Shown here in pieces: positions 7,886 through 16,713 of a stretch of 64,000 bases of DNA. Under the pieces are notes generated by a model. The model worked only from the letters and a program-made list of their open reading frames with translations, did not search any database and had not been told where the DNA came from. Made by a program: the position numbers and the translations under genes. The DNA comes from JACNIZ01 sp964344765. Its GTDB lineage: Bacteria; Planctomycetota; UBA1135. Numbering within the stretch: the stretch's first letter is position 1; each line of letters opens with the position of its first letter. Where the stretch lies: positions 62,001 through 126,000 of the forward strand of contig CAYFOM010000002.1 in assembly GCA_964344765.1 (NCBI GenBank), read 5' to 3'.

Positions 7886-10800
7886 ACAAATCCCGCCGGG
7901 GCGACGCCGAAAACCTGCGCGAAACGCTGCTTAACTTAGAGCGCGCGCGGGCTAAGGAGAAGTTGCAACGGCAGGAAAGCCAAACGATTTTGGCAAGTTT
8001 GCGCATCCTCAGTCGCCGCGGCGATCCGGAGGAAATCTTTCAAAGCCTGGCGCATCTTTTTCAGGATCTGCTCGGCTTTGAGGACATCGTGCTGTTGCGC
8101 AATTGCGCGGATGAACGCTGGCGGCCGGTGCAATTCACGCAGTCGGCTTTGCGCAAGTTGGTCTTAACCGGTGGCCCAATTTTCGATCGCGTGCAACGCG
8201 GTGAAACGGTTGCGGTGTTTGAGGCTGCGGCGACCGACGACTGGAAGGGTTTGGCGGAACACCCACAGCTACAAGTCCGCTCGGTGTTGCATTTCGGCCT
8301 CGAAGTCGACGGCGATTCATTAATCGTAGCCTGCATTCATTCGCAGCCCGGAATGTTCGGCCCGGAGCAAGCGCAAATCATCCAGCGCTTTCGGCCGCTG
8401 CTGAACCAAGCGATGGCGTCGGCGTCGGCATATCAGGACCGCGAACGAGTCGAGGCGTTGACCAGCCAGCGACGCGAAGACTTAGAAAAAATCGCGATGT
8501 TGGAGCAAGGCACGCAAGTGCTCGGCGTCGGTTTGATGCAGTGGGATGGTCGCCAAGCGCCGACGCGCCCTAGCCAGACGCTGATGACGATGGTGCGGCC
8601 GTGGCAGAATTTTGCCAACTGGTGGCAGGCTTTGCAGGAGCAGATTTCGCCGGAGCAGTTGCGCGAAGTTCTGCGCAGCGGCGATGCGGTCGAAGCACAG
8701 TTGCAAGACGCCGACGGCAATCACCATTCTTTTGAAATTGCCTGCAGCAATCCTGCTCAGGAATGCGGAGGAGGACTGCACCCGTTGCTGGTTTCCGATC
8801 GCACCGCCGACCATAACTTGGTGCGCGATCGTCAACGCGCCGAACATCGCTACGAGGCGTTGTTCCACGAATCGCGCGACGGCATTTTGATTCTGTCCAT
8901 GTCAGGCACGATTTTGGAACTCAATCAGCAAGCTCGCGAAATGATCGGCCGCGAGGATGAACAAATCGGATCATGGCTGCAATTCATCGATGGCGACGAT
9001 CATCCACGCTGTCAGGAGTTGCTGGAATCCATCGCCGATCAAGACGTTCATGGCATCGAGCTGCAATTCGTTAGTAGTGGTGGGCAAGCTTTCCTTGCCG
9101 AATTAACCGCAAACGCGATCGAACTGGACGGCCGTCCGTGCGTGCAAGCGCTGGTGCGCAATATTACTGAGCGCAAAGAAGCAGAACGCGCGCTGCGCAG
9201 TAGTGAGCAACGCAAAGGCGCAATTTTGGAAACTGCGTTGGATTGCATCGTCAGTGTGGACCATCAAGGGCACATCAACGAATTTAATCCTGCGGCGGAA
9301 AACACCTTTGGTTGGAAGCGCGAAGAAATCCTCGGCAAAACGCTGGAAGAAACGCTGATCCCGGCGGTGTTGCGCGACGCACACAGTGCTGGGTTTGCTC
9401 GATATATGCAGTCCGGTGAATCGCGAATCCTAGGTCAGCGTTTAGAGCTTCCGGCCATGTGTAGAGATGGCAGCGAGATCTTGACCGAAATCACCATCAC
9501 CGAAACTCGCGATGAAAGCGGGCGGTCTACGTTCATCGCATTTGTGCGCGACATCACCCAATGGAAAGCTGACCAGGAAGCGCTGCAACAAGCCAAAGAA
9601 GAAGCCGAGGCCGCCAACCAATCCAAGAGTCAGTTTTTGGCATCGATGAGCCACGAACTGCGCACTCCGATTCACGTCATCGCTGGGCTGACTAAGTTGG
9701 CGACCGAACATGATTTGGAAGACGACGTTCGCAACATGCTCGAGGTGGTGGACTCCAGTTCGCAGTCGTTGCTGGCGTTGATTGATGATTTGCTGGATAT
9801 TTCCAAAATTGAAGTGGGAGAGGTGCGACTGGAGAACGATCAAGTTTCGTTGTTCCAATTCTTCGATACATTGAAGAATATGTTTGCCAAGCAGGCGCTG
9901 GATCAAGGATTAGATCTGGTGTTTGAGATGGGCGACAACTTGCCGGTGGCGTTGGAGTTCGACCCCAACCGCTTGCGCCAAATCCTGATCAACTTGCTCA
10001 ACAACGCGCTGAAGTTCACCCGCCAAGGGAGAATTACGGTGAAGGTAGACTTCTTCGATCAGCCGCAACCTAAATTGGAAATCCACGTCGCCGATACCGG
10101 CCAAGGAATTCCACCGCAGCAGCTCGGGCAAATCTTTGAACGCTTCACTCAACTGGATCGCGCCGGCATCGGCAGCCATGCACGCGGTGCTGGTTTAGGG
10201 CTAGCGATCAGTCGCGAAATCAGCGAGCTGATGGGTGGCGAATTGCGCGCCGAAAGTGCCGTCGGTAAGGGCTCGACTTTTATTCTCAGCTTGCCGTTGC
10301 AACGCATCGTGCCACGCGCCGAAATCCAAAACGACGGCGAAGACTTGGGCTTGAGGGCTTCCAAAGCCGGCATGCGCATTCTGGTGGTCGATGACAATCC
10401 CGGAAATTCATTGCTCGCCGAACGCTTGTTAAGCCGACTCGGACACACTGCGCTGGTTGCAAATTCCGGCGCCGAAGGATTGGAAATTCTGCGTCGCGAA
10501 AGCGTCGACCTGGTGCTGCTGGATATCGAAATGCCGGAGATGGACGGCTTTCAAACGCTGCAACACATCCGCAACGATATCGACGCCGAGTTGCCGGTGA
10601 TTGCGTTGACCGCGCACGCCATTCCAGGCTTCTCCGAGAAGTGTTTGAACGCCGGCATGACCGATTATCTGGCCAAGCCGTACACCAAAGAGGATTTAGT
10701 GCAGCTGCTCGATCGGCAGAGCGATGGTGCGGATGGTCCGATGGTTTGGATCGATGACGACGTCGCCGACTTGGTGCCCGGTTATTTGGCCAATTGTGAA

Positions 10801-11034
10801 CAGCAGGTCGCCGAGGCGGCTCAATTGCTTGGAAATGGCGATTTAATTCCGGCCGGACGCATTGCACATAAGCTAAAGGGCACCGGCTCGTCTTATGGTT
10901 TCAGCGAAATCAGCCGTTTGGGCAGTGAACTCAACCAAGCCTGCGACGCCAGCGATCAAGTCGGGGCGCAGCGCGCGGCGCAGGAGTTGGATGCATTTTT
11001 GAAGAGCGTGAGTTATCGAGTGAAGCGCGCTTAA
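7882..11034 (+). CDS. Hybrid sensor histidine kinase with GAF, two PAS, REC and Hpt domains
   Basis: This 1050-residue cytoplasmic kinase has no membrane segment. In order it shows a short coiled coil, a GAF-like domain (about 40-190), two PAS domains (about 330-430 and 450-565), HisKA with SHELRTPIH (phospho-His591), HATPase with LINLLNNALKFT and GAGLGLAIS, a receiver starting RILVVDDN (phospho-Asp881) and a C-terminal Hpt domain with HKLKGTGSSYGF (His996). This is a complete multi-step phosphorelay that can pass phosphate to an external receiver, most likely the sigma-54 regulator in the same operon. Without transmembrane segments it probably senses an internal signal or is controlled by the adjacent FIST protein. 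It is the last gene of the operon and is followed by a strong hairpin. Confidence 0.95.
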   Translation: MNKSRRGDAENLRETLLNLERARAKEKLQRQESQTILASLRILSRRGDPEEIFQSLAHLFQDLLGFEDIVLLRNCADERWRPVQFTQSALRKLVLTGGPIFDRVQRGETVAVFEAAATDDWKGLAEHPQLQVRSVLHFGLEVDGDSLIVACIHSQPGMFGPEQAQIIQRFRPLLNQAMASASAYQDRERVEALTSQRREDLEKIAMLEQGTQVLGVGLMQWDGRQAPTRPSQTLMTMVRPWQNFANWWQALQEQISPEQLREVLRSGDAVEAQLQDADGNHHSFEIACSNPAQECGGGLHPLLVSDRTADHNLVRDRQRAEHRYEALFHESRDGILILSMSGTILELNQQAREMIGREDEQIGSWLQFIDGDDHPRCQELLESIADQDVHGIELQFVSSGGQAFLAELTANAIELDGRPCVQALVRNITERKEAERALRSSEQRKGAILETALDCIVSVDHQGHINEFNPAAENTFGWKREEILGKTLEETLIPAVLRDAHSAGFARYMQSGESRILGQRLELPAMCRDGSEILTEITITETRDESGRSTFIAFVRDITQWKADQEALQQAKEEAEAANQSKSQFLASMSHELRTPIHVIAGLTKLATEHDLEDDVRNMLEVVDSSSQSLLALIDDLLDISKIEVGEVRLENDQVSLFQFFDTLKNMFAKQALDQGLDLVFEMGDNLPVALEFDPNRLRQILINLLNNALKFTRQGRITVKVDFFDQPQPKLEIHVADTGQGIPPQQLGQIFERFTQLDRAGIGSHARGAGLGLAISREISELMGGELRAESAVGKGSTFILSLPLQRIVPRAEIQNDGEDLGLRASKAGMRILVVDDNPGNSLLAERLLSRLGHTALVANSGAEGLEILRRESVDLVLLDIEMPEMDGFQTLQHIRNDIDAELPVIALTAHAIPGFSEKCLNAGMTDYLAKPYTKEDLVQLLDRQSDGADGPMVWIDDDVADLVPGYLANCEQQVAEAAQLLGNGDLIPAGRIAHKLKGTGSSYGFSEISRLGSELNQACDASDQVGAQRAAQELDAFLKSVSYRVKRA

Positions 11035-11054
11035 CCGATGGGCATAAATGGAAC

Positions 11055-11080
11055 AAGCCGCCGGTGTGGGCCGGCGGCTT
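11055..11080. terminator. Bidirectional hairpin terminator between convergent genes
   Basis: AAGCCGCCGG and CCGGCGGCTT form a perfect 10-bp GC-rich stem around a 6-base loop. It lies 20 bases after the stop of the histidine kinase gene and 30 bases after the stop of the convergent subtilase gene. There is no long T tract on either side, so termination may be only partly intrinsic. The position and perfect symmetry support a shared terminator. Confidence 0.75.
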
Positions 11081-11109
11081 GAAGTCGGTTGGATGGAACC
11101 GAAACGAAC

Positions 11110-12540
11110 TTACATGACCGTGCGCGTCAGCACGGTGGATCCGTTGGTGCTGTCTTCTACCGCCTGAATCCGACCGGTGGTGCCAATGGCGCTGACCGGA
11201 ACGTTGAAGCTGATCGTTGCGTCACCGGCGGCGTCGGCGACGGCAATGCCCATCGGTGCAGGCCAGCCAATGTTCATCAATACATTGGTGTTCATTGGGT
11301 TGAACGAACCCGGACCGGAGGTCGAGTATGCGAACCAAACCGAATCACCCGGCGTCGCGCCGCTAACCATCAAACTGGCGTTGGAGCCGCCATTGAAGGC
11401 AGTACCGTCCAAAACCATCGGTTCGGCGATCACCGCTTGGGCATTCACCATGCCGTGACCGAACACCTTATCCCAGCCCGGTTCACCGACGTCGATCGAA
11501 GTCAGCTCCAAGCGCTCGTACAACTCATCCCATAGCAGACCGTCGCCGTTTTGATCAGAGATCGTTCCACTTGCCAGTGCCAGCGCGGCTGCGCCAACCA
11601 CGTGCGGAGTTGCCATCGACGTACCCGAAGCCAGCGTGTAACCGCCACCCCAGTTGGCCGAAAGAATGTCGACGCCCGGAGCAGCAAAGTCCAGCTGCGG
11701 ACCGGTGTTGGAGAAGCCGGCTGCCTTCCAAACGGTTTCCATCGCGCCAACGGCATAAGTGGTGTCGTACTTGGCCGGCGCCGAAACACCACCCAGCGAG
11801 TAGTTGTTGCCCGAAGCACAAATGTGAATCACACCAGCGGCCTGCGAAGCAGCAAAGGCTTGCTTCAGCGTGTACGAGCCACCGCCGCCCCAGCTATTGT
11901 TGACCACATCGCAACCCTGAATGCTGACGTACTCCACGCAAGCAATCAAGTCGCTGTAATCGCCACTGCCGGCAGCGTTGAAACCCTTGGCAACCCACAT
12001 GGTGATATTCGGCGCAACACCGACTACACCCTGACCATCGCGCAATGCAGCAATGGTGCCGGTCACGTGAGTGCCGTGCATGTGGTCGTCCATCGGATCG
12101 GTGTCGTTGTTGACGTAATCGTGGCCGCCCAAGTAAACGTGCGCAACTTCCGGATGGTTGTAATCCAAACCGGTGTCGATCAAACCAACGACGACGCCGT
12201 CACCGAAATGACCCAGGTTGTGGGCAAGTCCCCCGCCAATGGCTTTGACGCCCCAAGTGTTGTCAATATCCGAAACGTAAGCCTGGCCGTCTTCTTCCAC
12301 GACGCCGACGTTCGGGTGTTCCACAACTTGATCAATCTTGTCTTCCGAAACGATGATCGCCATCGCCGGAATCATTTGATAGTTGTATTTGACTTGACCA
12401 CCAAGTTGATCTTCTACCCAGCTTTTTTCGGCGGCGCCGGGCTGAGTATGGAAGTTGACCAACAAAGTGATTTTTTCTTCAGCAGTTTGCGCCAAAGCCG
12501 AAGTGGCTAAAGCGCAGGTGAGGAGAGTGGAAGTAAGCAT
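11110..12540 (-). CDS. Secreted S8 (subtilisin-like) serine protease
   Basis: This 476-residue protein has an N-terminal signal peptide ending near ALAQ (residues 15-18). An inhibitor I9-like propeptide covers about 25-90 (TLLVNFHTQPGAAEKSWVE, ending VGVVEEDGQAYVS). The peptidase S8 catalytic domain shows all three triad residues: Asp122 in LIDTGLDYNHP, His155 in HGTHVTGT and Ser308 in SGTSMATPH, plus the oxyanion Asn in CASGNN. The last 100 residues form a beta-rich C-terminal domain that ends IQAVEDSTNGSTVLTRTVM and resembles the secretion-associated tail domains of marine planctomycete exoproteins. It is probably an extracellular protease. It stands alone, with its stop facing the kinase operon terminator. 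Confidence 0.93.
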   Translation of the reverse strand: MLTSTLLTCALATSALAQTAEEKITLLVNFHTQPGAAEKSWVEDQLGGQVKYNYQMIPAMAIIVSEDKIDQVVEHPNVGVVEEDGQAYVSDIDNTWGVKAIGGGLAHNLGHFGDGVVVGLIDTGLDYNHPEVAHVYLGGHDYVNNDTDPMDDHMHGTHVTGTIAALRDGQGVVGVAPNITMWVAKGFNAAGSGDYSDLIACVEYVSIQGCDVVNNSWGGGGSYTLKQAFAASQAAGVIHICASGNNYSLGGVSAPAKYDTTYAVGAMETVWKAAGFSNTGPQLDFAAPGVDILSANWGGGYTLASGTSMATPHVVGAAALALASGTISDQNGDGLLWDELYERLELTSIDVGEPGWDKVFGHGMVNAQAVIAEPMVLDGTAFNGGSNASLMVSGATPGDSVWFAYSTSGPGSFNPMNTNVLMNIGWPAPMGIAVADAAGDATISFNVPVSAIGTTGRIQAVEDSTNGSTVLTRTVM

Positions 12541-12589
12541 TTTGAAGTGATGACGAATCTTGGATGGTTAAGAACTAGGTCAATCAGCG

Positions 12590-13363
12590 TTAGGCATCCT
12601 TATTCGTGCCGATCGCTTTGCCGCGCTTGGGGGTAGGAACGCGCTTGACCGAGCAGCCGTAAGGTTTGGTTTCCGCAGTGGTCACCGGCTGCTTGTTTTG
12701 AATCTCGCGTACCGCTTCGCGCACGTAGTGCTTGCGTTTGGCGAATTCCTTTTTGCTCTTCGGGTCGTCGTCGAGCGCGCCGGAATAACGCAGCACGCCT
12801 TCCGGGTCGATGACAAACATATGCGGCGTGGTGCGCGCGTTAAAGAGGTCGGCAATTACGTTGCCGGGATCGGTGCACACCATGAAGTTGACCTTGTTTT
12901 TCTCGAGGTGGGTGCGCAACTTCGCATAAGGCTTGGTCGGCTTGCCCTTCTTGTCGACGCCGGGCTTGGCATCGCGCAGCTCATGTGCATTCGAGTTGAC
13001 GCCGATGACCACCAACTTGTCGCTGGAAAGATCGCTGGTCAGTTGCTTCAGCTTCGGCAGCGACGGCTTCATCACCGGGCAGGTCATCGAGTACCAAGTC
13101 AGCACCACGGTCTTGCCGCGCAGCTGCGACATCGTGACCTTCTTGCCATTCAGCCCTTTCAAGTTCAGCTTGCCATTGATTTTTGAACCAATTTTGTACG
13201 GCTTAGCCTTCTGGCGGAGCTGGCTCAGGTTATCTTTGGCCTTGGCCGGCTTGGCTTCCTGAGCGGTGGGCGCGACTTCCTTGCCGCTGGGCACTTTTTC
13301 CTGAGCGCCGATCAGCGAAGCGAGGGCAAAAACGGAGACAACTAAAGTGGCGAGTCTTTTCAT
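12590..13363 (-). CDS. Secreted redoxin/thioredoxin-like protein
   Basis: This is a 257-residue protein with signal peptide MKRLATLVVSVFALASLIG. After a Lys/Ala-rich linker comes an AhpC/TSA-like thioredoxin fold from about residue 75. It has the strand GKTVVLTWYSMTCPVMKPS with a single Cys at the redox position, a cis-Pro loop RTTPHMFVIDPEG, then RYSGALDDDP and the terminal TKPYGCSVKR Cys. This layout is the planctomycete redoxin family, in which the distant C-terminal Cys may resolve the active-site Cys. The frame is open upstream to 13543, and an ATG at 13405 would add 14 residues. The start at 13363 was chosen because it gives a clean signal peptide. The 5' end overlaps the divergent lipoprotein gene. 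Confidence 0.85.
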   Translation of the reverse strand: MKRLATLVVSVFALASLIGAQEKVPSGKEVAPTAQEAKPAKAKDNLSQLRQKAKPYKIGSKINGKLNLKGLNGKKVTMSQLRGKTVVLTWYSMTCPVMKPSLPKLKQLTSDLSSDKLVVIGVNSNAHELRDAKPGVDKKGKPTKPYAKLRTHLEKNKVNFMVCTDPGNVIADLFNARTTPHMFVIDPEGVLRYSGALDDDPKSKKEFAKRKHYVREAVREIQNKQPVTTAETKPYGCSVKRVPTPKRGKAIGTNKDA

Positions 13364-14009
13364 CAGATGTTGGATGGGAATCGGGTTGTGTTTGCTCTGG
13401 GGCATGATTCCCGGATGTTCAAGCGTCCAGTCTAACCCACAACTCGATCCGCCGTGGCAGAGCCTATTTGCGGGTTCCGAAGCGCAAAAATGGCAGATCA
13501 CCAACTTCGGCGGCGAAGGCGAGGTGGAATGGGCCGACAGCACCGTTTTGCTGCCGATGGGCTCGCCTTTGACCGGGATTCACCGCCCGGATTCCATCCC
13601 ACAATCCCTCGATTATCAAGTCGAAGTCGACGCCAGCCGTCTCAGCGGCAACGATTTCTTCTGCGGACTGACTTTCCCGGTCGCCGACAGCCACGCAACG
13701 GTGGTGCTGGGTGGATGGGGAGGCGGTTTGTGCGGTCTATCCTGCGTTGACCATGAAGACGCCGGCACCAACGCCACTCGCAGCTATCAAAGTTTCGATT
13801 ATGGAGTCGTCTACACCCTGCGGGTAGAAGTCCGCGCCGACACCATCCGCGCATGGCTTAACGGCGAGTTGTTGTTCGATCAAAACACCGTCGGCCGCGA
13901 AGTTTCCTTGCGTACCGAAATGTTGCCAAGCGTTCCTTTCGGCGTAGCGTCATTCACCACCCGCGCCAAAATCCACGATGTGCGCTGGCGCCCGCTTAGT
14001 CAAAGTTAA
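13347..14009 (+). CDS. Small lipoprotein with a DUF1080/concanavalin-like fold
   Basis: This 220-residue predicted lipoprotein has a hydrophobic segment ending in lipobox MIPGCSS (Cys24). The mature part has the beta-sandwich pattern of DUF1080-type laminin-G-like proteins: WQITNFGGEGEVEW, then DYQVEVDASRLSGNDFFCGLTFPV, VVLGGWGGGLCG, YTLRVEVRADTIRAWLNGELLFD and a final ASFTTRAKIHDVRWR. That final element is the typical closing strand of this fold. It probably binds a carbohydrate or acts on sugar-containing material in the periplasm. The GTG at 13347 was preferred over ATG 13374 because GGAG lies 9 bases upstream and it gives the signal peptide a positive n-region. With that start the gene overlaps the divergent redoxin gene by 17 bases. 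Confidence 0.72.
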   Translation: MASLFIRCWMGIGLCLLWGMIPGCSSVQSNPQLDPPWQSLFAGSEAQKWQITNFGGEGEVEWADSTVLLPMGSPLTGIHRPDSIPQSLDYQVEVDASRLSGNDFFCGLTFPVADSHATVVLGGWGGGLCGLSCVDHEDAGTNATRSYQSFDYGVVYTLRVEVRADTIRAWLNGELLFDQNTVGREVSLRTEMLPSVPFGVASFTTRAKIHDVRWRPLSQS

Positions 14010-14016
14010 GCGGGCG
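13989..14016. terminator. Hairpin spanning a stop codon, shared by convergent genes
   Basis: CGCCCGCTTA (13989-13998) and TAAGCGGGCG (14007-14016) form a perfect 10-bp stem with an 8-base loop. The TAA stop of the plus-strand lipoprotein gene is itself the first three bases of the right arm. The hairpin begins 9 bases past the stop of serA on the minus strand. No T tract follows on either side. It probably ends both convergent transcripts or protects their 3' ends. Confidence 0.65.
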
Positions 14017-14025
14017 GGATCGAGT

Positions 14026-15615
14026 TCAAGATCCGTTCAACGTGATCACATGTGCCCAGCGCACGCCGTCGAGGCCGCGCATTTCATTGAGGGCGGCATC
14101 CGGCAGCGGGTCGTCGAGTTGGAAGGTGTCGACGGCTAGCTTTTTGTTGACGTCGCGGCCGAGGGCGCAGTTGGCGATGTTGATGCCGTGCTCGGCGATG
14201 ATGGCGCTGATTGCGGCCAAGCGTCCGGGCAAGTCTTCGTTGCAGCAGAACAGCATGTGCGACTTCAGCAGCGACTCGAGCACAAAGCCGTCGATGCGCA
14301 CCAGCATCGGCCGCTCATGTCCGAACAACGAACCGGCCAAAGTGTGGTGATCGTCCTTCGAGTAAATGCGCACCGTCAGCAAAGCGTTGAAGCCATCGGT
14401 GTTGGTGCCGCGCGTTTCTGAAACCTTGATGCCGTGTTCTTGAGCAATTCCCATCGCATTGACGGTGTTGACGTTTTGGCTCAGCACCTCGGATAAAAAT
14501 CCGTTCAACACGCTGTTGGTAATTGGTTCGCTCGGCATGTCGAGCAAGTCGCCGGCAACCTCCACCTCAATCCCGGCGCACGGGTTTTGCAGCAACTCGG
14601 CGTGCAGCTTGCCGATTTGCTCGGCCAGCGCTTGCCACGGTGCCAACTTGGCGGCGGTGTCGCCGTCCACCGAAAACGAATTCACCGCGTTGCGCACCGC
14701 GCCGTCATTTAAGTAAGCGGCAATTTGCTCGGCGACGCGCAGCGCAACCTTTTCTTGCGCTTCGGCGGTGCTGGCACCCAAGTGGGGGGTGACGATGATT
14801 TGCTCGTGATTCAACAGCGGCGAATCGGCCGGCAGCGGTTCTTGCTCGAACACATCCAACGCCGCGCCGCCGACGTGACCGGAGTTCAGTGCATCCAACA
14901 ACGCAGCCTCATCGATCAAGCCGCCGCGCGCGCAGTTAATGATGCGCACGTTCTTCTTGCATTGCTGCAGCGTTTCCGCGTTCAGCAAATGCTTGGTGCG
15001 ATCAGTCAGCGGCGTGTGCAGCGTCAGGAAATCGGCGTGTGGATAAATGTCTTCCAACTCAGCCATTTCCACGCCCATTTTCTCCGCCACCTCCGGCGCC
15101 AAAAACGGATCGTAAGCCAGGATTCTCATACCAAATCCTTTGCAGCGTTTGGCGACGGCTTGACCAATGCGGCCCATACCAATCACGCCGATGGTTTTGC
15201 CGATCAGCTCGACGCCCATCAAACCCTTCTTCGACCAACCCTCATCGCGCAAGCGCGCATCGGCAGCCGGAATCTTGCGGCACATCGCCATCAACATCGC
15301 CATCGCGTGCTCAGCCGCCGACAGCGTATTTTCGCCCGGCGTGTTCATGACCAAAATGCCGCGTTCGGTTGCAGCAGCCACGTCGATGTTGTCGACGCCG
15401 GAACCGGCACGACCGATGACCTTCAACTGCGGCGCGGCATCCATCATGTCCGCGGTCACCGTCGTCGCCGAACGCACCACCATGCCGGAGGCGTCGGCCA
15501 CGGCGGCGAGTTTGTCGGCATCATTCAGACCGGGGCGGTTATCGACGGATAAGCCGGCGTTTTCCAAGATGTCGGCGCATTCGGCGGCGACGGCATCAGC
15601 GAGGAAGATTTTCAT
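14026..15615 (-). CDS. serA: D-3-phosphoglycerate dehydrogenase
   Basis: This 529-residue enzyme oxidises 3-phosphoglycerate to 3-phosphohydroxypyruvate with NAD, the first committed step of serine synthesis. The N-terminal substrate domain has GRAGSGVDNIDV. The Rossmann motif is GVIGMGRIGQAVAKR around residue 150, followed by the NCARGGLIDE signature and the catalytic His in VTPHLGAST. After residue 310 come the intervening ASB-like domain and a C-terminal ACT domain (residues about 455-529) starting LVRIDGFVLESL, so this is the long type-1 form. Its ATG overlaps the stop of the upstream aminotransferase gene by four bases. The full pathway is therefore transcribed as serB - aminotransferase - serA. 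Confidence 0.97.
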   Translation of the reverse strand: MKIFLADAVAAECADILENAGLSVDNRPGLNDADKLAAVADASGMVVRSATTVTADMMDAAPQLKVIGRAGSGVDNIDVAAATERGILVMNTPGENTLSAAEHAMAMLMAMCRKIPAADARLRDEGWSKKGLMGVELIGKTIGVIGMGRIGQAVAKRCKGFGMRILAYDPFLAPEVAEKMGVEMAELEDIYPHADFLTLHTPLTDRTKHLLNAETLQQCKKNVRIINCARGGLIDEAALLDALNSGHVGGAALDVFEQEPLPADSPLLNHEQIIVTPHLGASTAEAQEKVALRVAEQIAAYLNDGAVRNAVNSFSVDGDTAAKLAPWQALAEQIGKLHAELLQNPCAGIEVEVAGDLLDMPSEPITNSVLNGFLSEVLSQNVNTVNAMGIAQEHGIKVSETRGTNTDGFNALLTVRIYSKDDHHTLAGSLFGHERPMLVRIDGFVLESLLKSHMLFCCNEDLPGRLAAISAIIAEHGINIANCALGRDVNKKLAVDTFQLDDPLPDAALNEMRGLDGVRWAHVITLNGS

Positions 15616-16700
15616 TTTTGGAGGGTGGCAAGGAGTGCTTGATCAAAACGCTGCAGCAGATCATCGATATCGGCCATTTGGTGCTCGCCCATATGACCGA
15701 TGCGGAAGGTTTTGCCTTTCAAATCGCCGTAGCCGTTCGACACCAAAATGCCGTCGGCTTTGAGGGCGTCGAGGGCGGCGACGAATTCCGGGCCGTCGCC
15801 GCGAGCAATGCAGCTCACCGTGGTACTGCGGAATCCTTCGGCCGGGAACATGCGCCAACCCTTGGCGGTGGCCCATTCGCGCACGCGCTTGCACATGTCG
15901 GCGTGGCGTTGCCAGCGGTTTTCCAAACCTTCGCTGCGCACGCGCCGCAGTTGTGCGACCAACGCGTAAAGGTGAGCGGTAGACGGCGTCGTCGGCGATT
16001 GCTCTTTGACGTTTTTGTCGCGCAGCTTGAGGAAGTCGAGGAACCAGCCGCGCGCGGGTACATCGGCGGCGCGTTGCAGTGCGCGTTCGCTTACCGACGC
16101 GATCGCCATGCCGGCCGGCAGTGCCAAGCATTTTTGCAATCCGAACAAGCAAACGTCGATGCCCCATTCGTCGACCGGAATCGGCGCGCCGGCCATCGAG
16201 CTGACGGTGTCGACGCACAGCAGGGTTTGCGGATAGTCCTTCAACACCTCGGCCAAATCGGCAATCGGAGTCACCGTGCCGGTCGAGGTTTCGTTATGCA
16301 CCACGGTGACGATGTCAAAGCTGCGCCCGGCTTCGGCTTCGCTCTTCAGCAGCTGCTCGAGCATCGGCGCAGTGACCGCTTCGCCCATCGGCACTTCCAA
16401 CTTTTGCGCCTCGGTGCCGTTCGCCGCGCCGATGTCGTACCAACGCTTCGAAAACGCACCGTTGACCAAATGCAGGCTGCGCGTCTTCACCAAGTTACGC
16501 ACCGCCGCTTCCATCATTGCCGATGCTGGCGCGGTCAGCATCAGGATCTCAGCTTTGGTTTGCATCAGCCACGACAAACCTTCGCGTGCCTCACGCCAAA
16601 GATCAGCGCATTCAGCGGTGCGGTGGCCGATTGCCGGCCGGGACATTTCTTGAAGAACGTCAGGATGGACCTGCGTCGGGCCGGGGATGAACAGTTTCAT
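15612..16700 (-). CDS. Class V aminotransferase, probable phosphoserine aminotransferase of the AGT/PucG type
   Basis: This is a 362-residue PLP enzyme of the alanine-glyoxylate/serine-pyruvate aminotransferase group. It starts MKLFIPGPTQVHPDVLQEM, the usual opening of this family. It has VHNETSTGTVTPI in the middle and VDTVSSMAGAPIPVDEWGIDV, then the PLP lysine in GLQKCLALPAG. The tail carries RIGHMGEHQ. Since it sits between a phosphoserine phosphatase and serA in a coupled operon, the likely reaction is 3-phosphohydroxypyruvate plus glutamate to phosphoserine. In this role it would stand in for the classical SerC family. The start at 16700 matches the family N-terminus; the longer open frame upstream is Arg-rich and lies over the serB tail. 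Pure alanine-glyoxylate activity cannot be excluded from sequence. Confidence 0.9.
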   Translation of the reverse strand: MKLFIPGPTQVHPDVLQEMSRPAIGHRTAECADLWREAREGLSWLMQTKAEILMLTAPASAMMEAAVRNLVKTRSLHLVNGAFSKRWYDIGAANGTEAQKLEVPMGEAVTAPMLEQLLKSEAEAGRSFDIVTVVHNETSTGTVTPIADLAEVLKDYPQTLLCVDTVSSMAGAPIPVDEWGIDVCLFGLQKCLALPAGMAIASVSERALQRAADVPARGWFLDFLKLRDKNVKEQSPTTPSTAHLYALVAQLRRVRSEGLENRWQRHADMCKRVREWATAKGWRMFPAEGFRSTTVSCIARGDGPEFVAALDALKADGILVSNGYGDLKGKTFRIGHMGEHQMADIDDLLQRFDQALLATLQK

Positions 16701-16713
16701 CGGACGATTAAGT

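Noticed and set aside
11551..12510. 319-codon plus-strand frame opposite the subtilase
   Set aside because: It is antisense to a gene with an intact catalytic triad.
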